Of a DNA stretch of 36,776 nt, positions 19,777 to 28,592 are shown one piece after another (the first letter of the stretch is position 1; every line of letters starts with the position of its first letter). Below the pieces are notes generated by a model that saw only the letters and a list, made by a program, of their open reading frames with translations, had not been told where the DNA came from and searched no databases. The stretch comes from Zopfochytrium polystomum. Lineage: Eukaryota > Chytridiomycota > Chytridiomycetes > Chytridiales > Chytridiaceae. The stretch is taken from NCBI GenBank assembly GCA_025765615.1, contig JAIVFJ010000471.1, forward strand, positions 1-36,776, written 5' to 3'. Made by a program: the position numbers and the translations under genes.

Positions 19777-22700
19777 TTAAGTCCCTTCAGTGCTTGGGAG
19801 TGGGCCCGACAAATCTGCACTGGTTGTGTGCTTGTGTATGTCGACAATTACGTTCATGAAGTCCTCTGAAAACTCCCTTTGCTTCCCATTCGGTCGAGTT
19901 TTTTTCTGCAAGCGGTCATCTGCCTTTGCCTTCGACTTTCTCTTTGAAGACAGCTCTGTCTCCAGCAAACTTCCAGGCTTCTCTGCAGACTTTCGTTCTC
20001 GGAGTTTTCGTTTCGCATCAGGGGTATCCTGTGCTTGTGCTCGAACGTTTGAAAATTCCTTAGCAAACTGTAAAGCGTCAAATATTTTGCTGCAGTTCGG
20101 CCCAGATTGGTCCAAAATAGCTGCTGCTCGCTGAGGGGATATCGTTCGCTGAATTTGAACTTGTTGTATTTGCCTTGCAATTGTGCCAAGTTTTGAGATA
20201 AATGTTTGAACAGCAGCTGTTGTTCCAACTTCTTTTATCTTTCCACCTTCCCATCGCCAAACCTTGATCAACTCAATCCAATTTGGCTGGCTTGTAATAT
20301 CGTATAGCGAGGGTTTCGCTTCAAAGTAGATTTGATAGACTGGGTAGCACTGCTGCATGGATCCAAGCGAACCCGGAAATAGGACATTTGTTAGCTGTTC
20401 ATCAGACTCCTTTGAAACATAAAAACTTCGCGAATGAAGTCCCCCGCATCCGTCCTGCAAAGCCCAATCTGGAAGACATTTCTGCGTGATTTGCGGCCAT
20501 AAAATGGTAAGGCCATCTTGATTGTGCTTGACATCTTTGTTGCCGCTAGACTGTACAATTAAAGGTGCGGGGGCTCTCACTGTATCTTGAGTCAAAATCT
20601 GCCTATACTCATCCGCAAAATTATCGAACGGGTCCCGAAGTCGGTGTCTCTCAGGGGTGCTGGAGTGGGTGATCCTCTCAGCAACTCAGCTCCGGAGGCA
20701 TTGAGATTTTGTTTAGGATTATTTAATTCCAACTGTAAGAACAGACTGTTAACCAGGAAAGAAACATTAAGGAACAGCAACTAACTTGCTCTGCTGCGTG
20801 CAGTGATGAGCCTTTGCGTGGAGTCTGGTGATCCGAGTGAGGAGTTGCTGGATGTTGAAACTGAGTTGGGGCTCTTATTGGAACAGGAGTTCTTGTGGGG
20901 GTTTTTGGACTCGACGGATGAGACAAACTGTGTCCTCGAGAAACATTCTGAGGATATCCAGCTTGAAATAGCCGACTTTTCATCTCTTCTTGCTCCAGTC
21001 TGATAGCTCTGAAGTTTTCAAAAGTTCTTTGGGAAAAGTCCACAAAAGATTTTTGAAGCAGAGCAATGTCTTCATTTTGCTTCTGAGCAATGGCCAAGCA
21101 TTTCTCGACAGCCAAAAGAGTTTTGTTGGAAAGTTGAGCAAAGTGGCTCATGACTAGGAGTAAAGCAGGGTCCACCTTTTGCAAGTTTAATTACTCAAAC
21201 AAAAACCTCAGATTCTCACTTTGGCACAGCCATCTGGGAATAGTCGTCCATCAGGAAGCTCAAAGATGGGGGCTGATTCCTTTGACTTTACAAGGCCGAC
21301 AAAACTTTTCCATTGAGGGTGAATGAATGGAAGGCATTTCCGGCAGTAGTGTTCCCGTGGAATGATTCCTTTGTAATCCAAAGAAGCCAGAGTCTTGAAA
21401 TAGTTGGTGAGGCCTCAATTATCGAACCACCACGTACCTGCAGGGCAGACCTTCGCAATAATTTCAATGCTGCGAGTGCAGTTCGTGGACTGACTTCTCT
21501 TCCACTGGTGAACACATCATCCAATTTACTTAAAACAGATTTTTCGAGTTCATCTGGTGGGACTGCGTAGATTTGAGGGACCAAATATGGCTCAGACAAA
21601 TCAAATCCAGCAAACGCAACAAGAACAGGAAATTGTGGTATTTGCCCATAGTACTTCCTCTTCCCAACTGTGTTTCGCGCCCAACCAGCCATATCTGCGA
21701 CAGCTTGTGGTGATGCACCACGCTTGATGGCCTGAAACGCGGAAACTTTTCGCCCAGCGTGAAGAACCACACTTGTTTCAATATCTGCTGCTTTGTTGGT
21801 TTTCTTCATATTTCTATTGCTGTTGAGTTCGCCATCGGCTTGGTTGGATCTTCCTGACTTGGGAAAAGGACCGACTGGAGTCCATTCGAACCTTCAAAAT
21901 CTTTAATGTGTCTGTCACTTAATCTTGAAAGCTTACCAAGGCTAAAGTTGGGAAACTCATCTTTTGCATTATTTCTCCAGTTAAAGCGGTCTATCAAATG
22001 TATTCCAAGCGACCCAAGGGCACATCGCAGTGAATCCTTGTGGGGCAAAGCAGCAATAAATCGAGAGTGCGAAATCTTCAGCGAATGCATAAGTTTGACA
22101 TCATAAACTTTCAAGTTATTGGTACCTGGTCTTGCCTTTTCGTTTTCCATTCTTGAAGAAGCATTACTAATGCATTTACCGGTCCACAGGCAGGAATGAG
22201 ATATTTGTATTGACCCAAGCAGTTGAAATTCGTGTTGAGGGGGTCATTCGCACGAGTGGCAGTTCCGTGGGTAAAGTTGCACATTGTCCACGTTCGTATT
22301 CCTCTTTGCTTTCGTCCAGTTTCTCTCCAGCACCCTCGCAGCTGCTGCTCAAAACTTCTCAGGATCAACTTCAGCCTCAAATAATGTTCCCGCCATGACA
22401 TCAGGATTTTCACTGCCACAAAATGTAAGAACAAGCAAATGAGGGAAGCAATAACCTGGATGATCGTTTGTTTGAATTGAAAACAAAGCTGCGCATTTTG
22501 GTCTTCAAATGCGCTGAAGATGTTGGTGGTTCAAGCTCAGGCTCAAAGATTGAAATGAAGCTGTGGAAAACAGCATAAAAGGCAAACATTTTTTTGTGCG
22601 TTGACTTTGTTGCATAAGTACACAGCACTAAAAAAAAGCGGTAATCGATAACGAGAAAGTAGGCTTACAATTTTTTGCCCAAGGAGTTCAATCGACTGGC

Positions 22701-23480
22701 CGCTTTTTTCATCCTTGTGTCCGCCTGCCCATTTGCTGGAGTTTCGTAGTTGAACTGGACTACTCTCAACGAAATCCGATATGAGGCCGCAAGTAACCGG
22801 ATCCATGAGAATCCAATTCTCCAGCTCTGATTGGTTGTTCTCAAGAAACAGCTGAGCTTTAATTAGTCGATCATACTTTTCATTTCGCTGCTTACCCTGA
22901 CAAAGTTCATTGCAAGATTATCTGCCTGGAGTGTAGTTTGCCGTCGCCACATGATCCTACTCGCAATATCCTTCAGTTTCTCTGACCGATCAAGTCTCAG
23001 CTTCTTATATCCAGGTTTGACAATAGCTAGTTCTGGGCCATAGTATTCCTCGTTCTTCTTCGCTATGTAGTCAAAAAGCTCGTTTCGCAAGACAGTTCCA
23101 AGCTTTTTAAAATAGTTCCATAGAATTGCGTAAGTAGTAACCATACTCTTTGCATCGCGATGCCTTGTAACTTTTGCAAATGACGGCGAGCTTGCTGGGT
23201 TGAACTTCTCTTCTCCAGACACGGCCTCGCCTGCCTCCAAGTGTTCAATTTCATCCTCATCATCATCGCTTGACTGCGTTTCGCAGTCGGATTGATGGTC
23301 ACGATCGCCATCATAGTCCTCGTCTTCGAAGGCTGCGTCCCCGAACACTTCAACACAGTCATCCACAAACGAGGAGGCAGCCTGCCGTTCTACATTTACA
23401 CGTTCCTCTCGCAGCGAGATGTCAGCATGTTGAAGGGCCAACTCCATCAACGAGCCTATGTCCTCATTCACTGAGCTCAT
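19777..23480 (-). CDS. Crypton-type tyrosine recombinase (Ndc10-like), multi-exon
   Basis: Proposed exons: 22896-23480, 22669-22851, an unresolved stretch about 22180-22630, 21892-22151, 21438-21853, 21220-21393, 20786-21175 and about 19777-20690. Most junctions are GT-AG, keep frame, and use introns of 28-50 nt; three are exactly 44 nt. Domain signs: an acidic N-terminal region; ALPHKDSLRCALGSLGIHLI followed by RF and FPNF, the Ndc10/Crypton block usually read as RH.D.L.CP.GALA.YL..R; then the active-site part HAGRKVSAFQAIKRGAS...GWARNTVGKRKYYGQIP...AFAGF, with the HxxR pair and a candidate nucleophilic Tyr. After it comes the family's leucine-rich segment (ALAALKLLRRSALQ...HPQWKSFVGLV), a coiled-coil-like exon (KTLLAVEKCLAIAQKQNEDI) and a basic C-terminal exon. 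The last exon has no ATG near its start, supporting its inclusion. The unresolved part needs a frame change, so a missed intron or damage remains possible. The first catalytic Arg was not located. Confidence 0.7.
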
Positions 23481-23591
23481 ATTGCTAGGGTGGAAGTAAT
23501 TTTTCGCGTTTTTGCTATTACACGTAAAATAGGTCACGGTTGCCGCCCCGGTCGCGACAAAATCTCATTTGCGACGCCTCGCTCAGAGCTG

Positions 23592-23734
<143 letters not shown>

Positions 23735-23806
23735 GTCCAAAAATATTAATGGACACCAAACAGCCAGGGCCTGCTCCACCGTTTCCCCGTTTCCACAGCG
23801 TAGTCT

Positions 23807-24530
23807 TTGTCGTTGAGCTGGGCGGTCTCGTCACCACTCCCCGCCGCACCAAAGCCCCAGGCAGAGCAGATCCCGCCGGCCTCCATCGAGGACGCTCCAA
23901 CTTCCCCTCCGCGCGCGCTCGAGCTAGAAGACGCCGCTTCCAACCCCGTCTTCGACGACGCAAACACAATCAAAGCGCGCCGCGTCGTCCGCCGCACCCT
24001 CCGCACCTCGCCGTGGTTCGACGCCTACCACATCGACCCATTCTTCGCTACAGCACCAACTGCGCATCTACCGCGACGCTGAGCTCCGCAAAACCGAGGG
24101 CTGCGACAACGAACCAAGCCACCGCGGCCGCAGACGCAACGGAGAAGCCATGCAGCTGCTGCGCACACTCGCGACGGGAACTCACGCAGCCAGACTTGAT
24201 TCACACCCTTGACGCGTGGCGGGATAAGGAAAACTACTACGTCGTCGGTAGCAACTGGCTCTTGCTTTCGACAACTGCCTGCCGACAAGGACTCGCTCAG
24301 CTTTGTACACCACGCACCGTCAAAGTCCACGTCCACCGCCTCCACGTCTTCCCCAGTGGCCTGGGCTGTCGTGCGCCGCCACGAGGCCGTCCCAGACCCG
24401 CGCCACTTGCAGCAGATATTTGCTCAGGTCAAAGAAAGGGAAAACAACGAAAAAGAAAACGAGAAAGCCACCGCCGCATGGTACCACCCGCAACCCACTA
24501 TGCGCCACACAGCTGAAGGGCTGGAACTGA
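23807..24530 (+). pseudogene. Unidentified host-like coding fragment in several frames
   Basis: GC-rich sequence reads as plausible protein in successive frames: ELEDAASNPVFDDANTIKAR...SPWFDAYHIDPFFA (from 23807), then LRKTEGCDNEPSHRGRR, then DLIHTLDAWRDKENYYVVGS, then FRQLPADKDSLSFVHHAPSK and a C-terminal VVRRHEAVPDPRHLQQIFAQ. The changes of frame occur without obvious introns. I recognise no family. It could be a decayed host gene or one with sequencing indels. Confidence 0.25.
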
Positions 24531-24706
24531 GAAGAAAAAAAAAAAAGGGAGAAAGGGGAAAGTGGGAAAGGGATCAAGGAAATGGGAGGTTAGGGTCGAG
24601 AAGGAGAGGTGGAAGAGGAATAACAAATGCCCACCACCGTCATCACAACACGTCCGCCATATCATCACTGCACGCACCCACCTTGGGGGAAGAGGGAGCC
24701 ACATGA

Positions 24707-25407
24707 GCATCACTCGGCCGCTGTTAAGTTATGTGACGTCGCTCCCTTCACGCACCCGAGGAAACACCAACACAGGAGAATGCTGTCCCTGACTGTCCGA
24801 AACTGCGACAACTGTGTATCAGCGATGGTGGCAGCCGCCTGCCTAGGATAGGAAAACAGCACAGTCAGCAGGATGGAAAAAAATAAATAAAAGAGGACAA
24901 CTGGAAAGTGGCAGCTTACTTCACGAGGCTGACAGCGAGTACCCCTGACTAGCCAATTGGTGGACAAAAGCATGAGAAAGATGATGACGGCAACAGCCAC
25001 GCCGCTGCAGGGTCCCCTATGGTGGGTGGACTTTCATCTTGGGTGAAGAGAGAAAGTGAGTGGGTGGTGTGTATGTGTCCAATCAACGAGAAGGGACCCC
25101 CCTCTCCCCTAGCCCAACAAGCCACAGCATGAGAATTGCAGATGGGGGAGCAGGCAGACAAAGGAGATGCACGCTGCAACTTTCAAGTCGTCCCACAGGC
25201 CCTTAACGTATCACACTGAAAAGCCTGCGAGCGTCCCGTCTACAGCTGCGTCGCACCTCCTCTATCCAACAACCTTCCCAAGAGCAAACTCATATGTGAT
25301 TTCGTGGGTTTCGTGGAGAATCCCGAAGAGCTCAAACTGGGAAGGAATAAAAAAAAAAAAAAAAGGCGAACTTTGCCCAAACGAGCAGCAGCCTGACCCA
25401 GTGTTCT
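24707..25407. other. Gene-free stretch before the retrotransposon
   Basis: No supported gene, RNA or repeat was seen. A short A15 tract lies near 25350-25365. The last five bases before the LTR (25408-25412, GGATC) are the target-site duplication of the adjacent element. Confidence 0.45.
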
Positions 25408-25412
25408 GGATC

Positions 25413-25763
25413 TGTCAGGAACATGGCAGGACAGGACAAGCAGACATGGAACTGAGAGGAGTGATGATTGTATTGGAAACAATAATTCACTTGAGGGATG
25501 GGACAGGTCCCCCATCCCCTTTTATACCTTTTGAGAGTCTTCCTTGTCAAGACTCAAAGAAAGTTCCAGAAAGAGCAATTAGTAATACAATGATACCAAT
25601 GATACCAATGACAACAAGACAAGTCAGGAAAGCAAAGAAGGTTCCAGAAGGTTCCACAAGGTTCCATGAAGGAATGTTCTAGAAGATTCCGGAAGGTTCC
25701 ACAAGGCTCCATGAAGGAATGTTCTAGAAGATTCCAGAGGTTTCCAGAGGGTGATTCATAACA
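25413..25763 (-). repeat. 3' LTR of the chromovirus
   Basis: This is the 351-bp terminal repeat, read on the minus strand as TGTTATGAATC...CATGTTCCTGACA. It abuts a polypurine tract (AAAAGGGGGAGATGA on the minus strand, 25764-25778) that primes plus-strand synthesis. It contains the same heat-shock-element array, TATA box and priming segment as the other LTR. Confidence 0.95.
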
Positions 25764-26357
25764 TCATCTCCCCCTTTTAGGCCTCTTCTGCAACTTGGTG
25801 GGGTACCTGGTCTTGAACTTGAGCAGAAGGTCTTGGCAGTGAGTGAGGTTTGACTCAGGTTCCCAGGTGTTGTCAGCATCTGAGTAACCTTTCCACTTAA
25901 CAAGGAACTTGAGTGGCCTTCCAAACCACTTGGCATCCAAGATTTGTTCAACCTCAAATTCCTCTTCACCTTCTACCTCAACTGGAGGAGGAGGAGGAAC
26001 AACTCTGCCTGGAATGGAATTGGCCACAAACTTCTCCAAAAGGCTGACATGGAAAACTGGGTGGATCTTCATGGATGCAGGGAGATCCAGCTTGAAGGTG
26101 ACTGGATTGATTTGCTCCAAGATCTTGAAAGGTCCCAACTTGAGGTTGTCTGGCTTGGGACTTGGCCTTTTGGTCTGCAAGTTCTTCCTCATGCCTGGCC
26201 AGTAAAAGTCTCTGGAAACAAGCTCATATGTCTTGCGCTCTCCTTGGTGTCCAGCTGTTGCTGCATCATGCCTTTTCTTGAGTATCTCAAGTTTTCCTCT
26301 TCTTGGCTGATTTGAATCTTGTGAGGCTTGGGGTCCTTGGAAATAGCATTGGCCCAC
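25764..26357 (-). CDS. Integrase remnant: zinc-binding domain fused to chromodomain
   Basis: The frame contains the integrase H2C2-type zinc-binding N-terminus (RHDAATAGHQGERKTYELVS...FYWPGMRKN), then jumps directly to the C-terminal region (LKLGPFKILEQINPVTFKLD, MKIHPVFHVSLLEKF). The D,D(35)E catalytic core is therefore deleted. A chromodomain ends the protein (FEVEQILDAKWFGRPLKFLV, KWKGYSDADNTWEPESNL). Chromodomains direct chromovirus integration to particular chromatin. The stop codon lies in the polypurine tract, directly against the 3' LTR. Without the core and reverse transcriptase it cannot integrate on its own. Confidence 0.85.
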   Translation of the reverse strand: MGQCYFQGPQASQDSNQPRRGKLEILKKRHDAATAGHQGERKTYELVSRDFYWPGMRKNLQTKRPSPKPDNLKLGPFKILEQINPVTFKLDLPASMKIHPVFHVSLLEKFVANSIPGRVVPPPPPVEVEGEEEFEVEQILDAKWFGRPLKFLVKWKGYSDADNTWEPESNLTHCQDLLLKFKTRYPTKLQKRPKRGR

Positions 26358-26766
26358 ACACTGTCAGGAAGCAGTGAAACGTGTGTCTTGGATGGTGGGG
26401 GTGAAACCATCTCCCCCTTCAGGTGCAAGGTCTGTCCTTCTGCGCTCATCAGCAGTGGGGCATGAAATCTTGACTGGGAACTGTGATTCTTGAATCTTTG
26501 ACTGAGGGTTTTGTTCTTGGCAAAGACTGTGAGCTGTGGAGCTTGAATCTTGAATTTGGACTGTGAACTGTGGTACTTGAATCTTTGACTGTGGGTTCTG
26601 TGAACTACAGACTGGCCATGACTGTGAGCTCTACAAGCTGTCCTGGAATCTTGACTATGAACTGTGAACTGTGAAACTTGAATCTTGGCTGGGATCTGTG
26701 AGCTGCAGGCTGATACTGGAGCTGTCATTTGTGGTTGACCTTGGATACTAGGCTGAGAACCTTGAA

Positions 26767-27357
26767 TCAGGGACTTGAGAGCATGAGACTTGGAGGCTTG
26801 ACTTGAGTTTTGGGTGACTGTTCCAATTGGTGGAGGTTGGACTTGACCAGTGACCCAATCAATAGCAGGGTTCTGGGCTTGCAGCCATGGTAATCCCAGG
26901 ATGACAGAGAATGTGGGTGAGCCAAGATCCAATACTTCCAGGTTGACCAAGGATGGTGGAAGTCTTGGATGTGGAGGTTTAGCTTGGTTTCATGGCTGAT
27001 TTCCTTGAACAGAGCGTGATTGGCAAAGTGGACCTTGAGGGGTGTGGATTTCTTGATGGTGGGAATGGCACAAGACTTGGCAAGGGTGGCATCAATGATG
27101 TTGCAGGATGATCCAGAGTCTATAAGGGCCTTGGTTGTGATGGTTGACTTGGGTGAGAGTTGAATCTTGACATCCATGGTGAGTTGGTGGGGCTTGGAAT
27201 CTGAGGTGTTTGTGGTGCTGGTGGTGGTGATGAAACAGGGGCAGCTTGGAGGAGGGTCCAGGGAATTGCCCCTCAGTGAGCCTGGACCTGGGAGTTTGGG
27301 TGCTTCTTCCTTGGGCAGTCCTTGACAGCATGCTCCTTGGAGCCACAGTAAAAACAC
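26767..27357 (-). CDS. Retropepsin-like protease segment of pol
   Basis: The frame overlaps the end of gag and carries the aspartic protease signature TKALIDSGSSCNIIDATLA (catalytic Asp within DSGS). The expected continuation, with the second conserved strand VILGLPWLQAQNPAIDW, is in a different frame (26189-26950), so a one-base shift near 26950 breaks the protease. Downstream in that second frame lies a repetitive Gln/Ser/His-rich linker with repeated SQRF..HSSQS units, and reverse transcriptase does not follow. The protease normally cleaves the Gag-Pol polyprotein; this copy is probably inactive. Confidence 0.7.
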   Translation of the reverse strand: MFLLWLQGACCQGLPKEEAPKLPGPGSLRGNSLDPPPSCPCFITTTSTTNTSDSKPHQLTMDVKIQLSPKSTITTKALIDSGSSCNIIDATLAKSCAIPTIKKSTPLKVHFANHALFKEISHETKLNLHIQDFHHPWSTWKYWILAHPHSLSSWDYHGCKPRTLLLIGSLVKSNLHQLEQSPKTQVKPPSLMLSSP

Positions 27358-28196
27358 AGTCCCTGCTGGGCCCTCCTTGTTTTCTCCTCTTGGCTCAGAG
27401 GACCCTTAGGAAGTGTCTCAACTGCATCCACTTGCATGGGTTCAGGAACTGTAAGAGCTTGAGGGACTGGGGTAGGTCTTGATGTAGTTCCTACTTGTCT
27501 TTGCTTCAGCCTCTTGGAGTAGAGTCTGTTGTCAATCTTGATGGCAAGGAGAATGTACTCTTCCAAGGTCTCAGGGATGTGCAGAGACTGGGAGAGCATG
27601 TCTTGGATAGACTCATGGAGACCATCATGGTACAGCTCCATCAGAGCTGCATCATTGTATCCAGAGTCTCTGGCTAGTTGCTTGAATTGGTTGGTGTAGG
27701 CCACACAAGATTGCTTTCCTTGCTTGATATGCTTGAGCTTGGGTCTTGCTGTCCAAGATGCGTAGGGGTCACCAAAGGTAGCTTCCAGCCCCTCCCAGAG
27801 CTCTTGCAGGGTGGTGGGTGTGCTTGGGAGGAATCGGTACCATGATTGAGCTTGATCAGACAGGTGGGTGCTTGTGAAAAGAACCTTGACTTGCTCACTG
27901 GGAAATCTTGAAGGTTGGAGAAGGATGACATTCTCCACAGTGGGCATAAAGTTCCTGAGGTCTTTGGCCAGCCCAGTGAACTTGTCAGGGCTGGGAACCT
28001 TGGGCTCTCTTGCTTGGTTGGCTTGGGGCAGGGGAAGAGCTTGATGTTCTTGTTGGTGAAGTTGTTGTTGAAGCTGGTGCTGCTGGTGAAGGACTTGTTC
28101 TTGAAGTTGGTGTGTCTGTCTTGAAAGGGCTTGTAATTGGTCCATCAAGGCTTGGAAGACAGTTGCATCAGGGAAGGTGTTGTTTGGGTCAGACAT
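27273..28196 (-). CDS. gag: Gag protein of the chromovirus with CCHC zinc knuckle
   Basis: This is a 307-residue gag starting 40 nt after the LTR. An N-terminal Gln-rich coiled coil (HQLQEQVLHQQHQLQQQLHQ) precedes the capsid-like retrotransposon gag domain (about residues 70-200: PDKFTGLAKDLRNF, KVLFTSTHLSDQAQSWYRF, LWEGLEATFGDP, YTNQFKQLARDSGYNDAALM). The C-terminus has one nucleocapsid knuckle, CFYCGSKEHAVKDC (CCHC). Gag assembles the virus-like particle that packages element RNA. The frame is intact, so this defective element could still make or be packaged into particles. The protease frame overlaps its end by about 85 nt. Confidence 0.9.
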   Translation of the reverse strand: MSDPNNTFPDATVFQALMDQLQALSRQTHQLQEQVLHQQHQLQQQLHQQEHQALPLPQANQAREPKVPSPDKFTGLAKDLRNFMPTVENVILLQPSRFPSEQVKVLFTSTHLSDQAQSWYRFLPSTPTTLQELWEGLEATFGDPYASWTARPKLKHIKQGKQSCVAYTNQFKQLARDSGYNDAALMELYHDGLHESIQDMLSQSLHIPETLEEYILLAIKIDNRLYSKRLKQRQVGTTSRPTPVPQALTVPEPMQVDAVETLPKGPLSQEEKTRRAQQGLCFYCGSKEHAVKDCPRKKHPNSQVQAH

Positions 28197-28223
28197 GATG
28201 GCAGAGAGTAGTAGGAGAGGGTG

Positions 28224-28234
28224 AAGTGAATTAT
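28224..28234 (-). promoter_or_regulatory. Primer binding site for Tf1-like self-priming
   Basis: Two bases inside the 5' LTR the minus strand reads ATAATTCACTT. This does not begin with the TGG expected of a tRNA primer site. It is exactly complementary over 11 nt to AAGTGAATTAT inside the LTR (28306-28316), which lies where the transcript should start. In Tf1 the first 11 nt of the mRNA fold back onto the primer binding site and are cleaved to prime cDNA synthesis. The geometry here is the same. Confidence 0.75.
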
Positions 28235-28343
28235 GATGTCAGGAACATGGCAGGACAGGACAAGCAGACATGGAACTGAGAGGAGTGATGATTGTATTGG
28301 AAACAATAATTCACTTGAGGGATGGGACAGGTCCCCCATCCCC

Positions 28344-28350
28344 TTTTATA
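28344..28350 (-). promoter_or_regulatory. TATA box of the LTR promoter
   Basis: The minus strand reads GGTATAAAAGGGG. The predicted transcript start, defined by the priming complementarity at 28316, is about 34 nt downstream of the first T, which is normal spacing. The 3' LTR copy is at 25520-25526. Confidence 0.8.
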
Positions 28351-28495
28351 CCTTTTGAGAGTCTTCCTTGTCAAGACTCAAAGAAAGTTCCAGAAAGAGC
28401 AATTAGTAATACAATGATACCAATGATACCAATGACAACAAGACAAGTCAGGAAAGCAAAGAAGGTTCCAGAAGGTTCCACAAGGTTCCATGAAG

Positions 28496-28559
28496 GAATG
28501 TTCTAGAAGATTCCGGAAGGTTCCACAAGGCTCCATGAAGGAATGTTCTAGAAGATTCC
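28496..28559 (-). promoter_or_regulatory. Heat-shock elements in the LTR U3
   Basis: Positions 28496-28524 read GAA-TG-TTC-TA-GAA-GA-TTC-CG-GAA-GG-TTC, six contiguous alternating nGAAn/nTTCn units with no mismatch. A second run of four units sits at 28541-28559. Imperfect GAAGGTTCC copies lie beside them. Heat shock factor trimers bind three or more such units. The array lies upstream of the TATA box in the direction of transcription. The same sites occur in the 3' LTR at 25672-25700 and 25717-25735. Confidence 0.8.
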
Positions 28560-28592
28560 AGAGGTTTCCAGAGGGTGATTCATAACAGGATC

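Larger units (their letters stand above)
18455..23480 (-). mobile_element. Crypton-like element: tyrosine recombinase plus Holliday junction resolvase
   Basis: Two minus-strand genes lie head to tail: a Crypton/Ndc10-type tyrosine recombinase (19777-23480) and a Ydc2-like resolvase (18455-19704), separated by 72 bp that holds a polyadenylation signal. Cryptons are DNA transposons that move with a tyrosine recombinase and lack terminal inverted repeats. I found no inverted repeats here and could not fix the ends; the coordinates given are those of the coding span. The left limit probably lies between 18322 and 18455 and the right between 23480 and 23590. That the resolvase belongs to the element is inferred from its spacing and orientation; a host gene beside a Crypton is the alternative. 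Confidence 0.55.
25413..28587 (-). mobile_element. Internally deleted Ty3/gypsy chromovirus (Tf1/sushi-like)
   Basis: This is a complete insertion bounded by 351-bp LTRs (25413-25763 and 28237-28587) that appear identical by eye, each running TG...CA, with the 5-bp duplication GGATC on both sides. Gag with a CCHC knuckle, an aspartic protease motif, the integrase zinc-binding domain and the C-terminal chromodomain remain. The reverse transcriptase, RNase H and integrase catalytic core are missing. Identical LTRs mean insertion was very recent, so the deleted form was probably mobilised in trans by an intact relative. Self-priming, heat-shock-element and TATA signals are described separately. 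Confidence 0.92.
28237..28587 (-). repeat. 5' LTR of the chromovirus
   Basis: This is identical in length, and apparently in sequence, to 25413-25763, offset by 2824 bp. It holds the active promoter: heat-shock elements at 28496-28524 and 28541-28559, a TATA box at 28344-28350 and a predicted transcript start near 28316. Confidence 0.95.

Noticed and set aside
20723..21184. Separate small coiled-coil gene
   Set aside because: It has no good start of its own, begins exactly at a plausible splice acceptor in frame with the recombinase and ends at a plausible donor, so I treat it as an exon.
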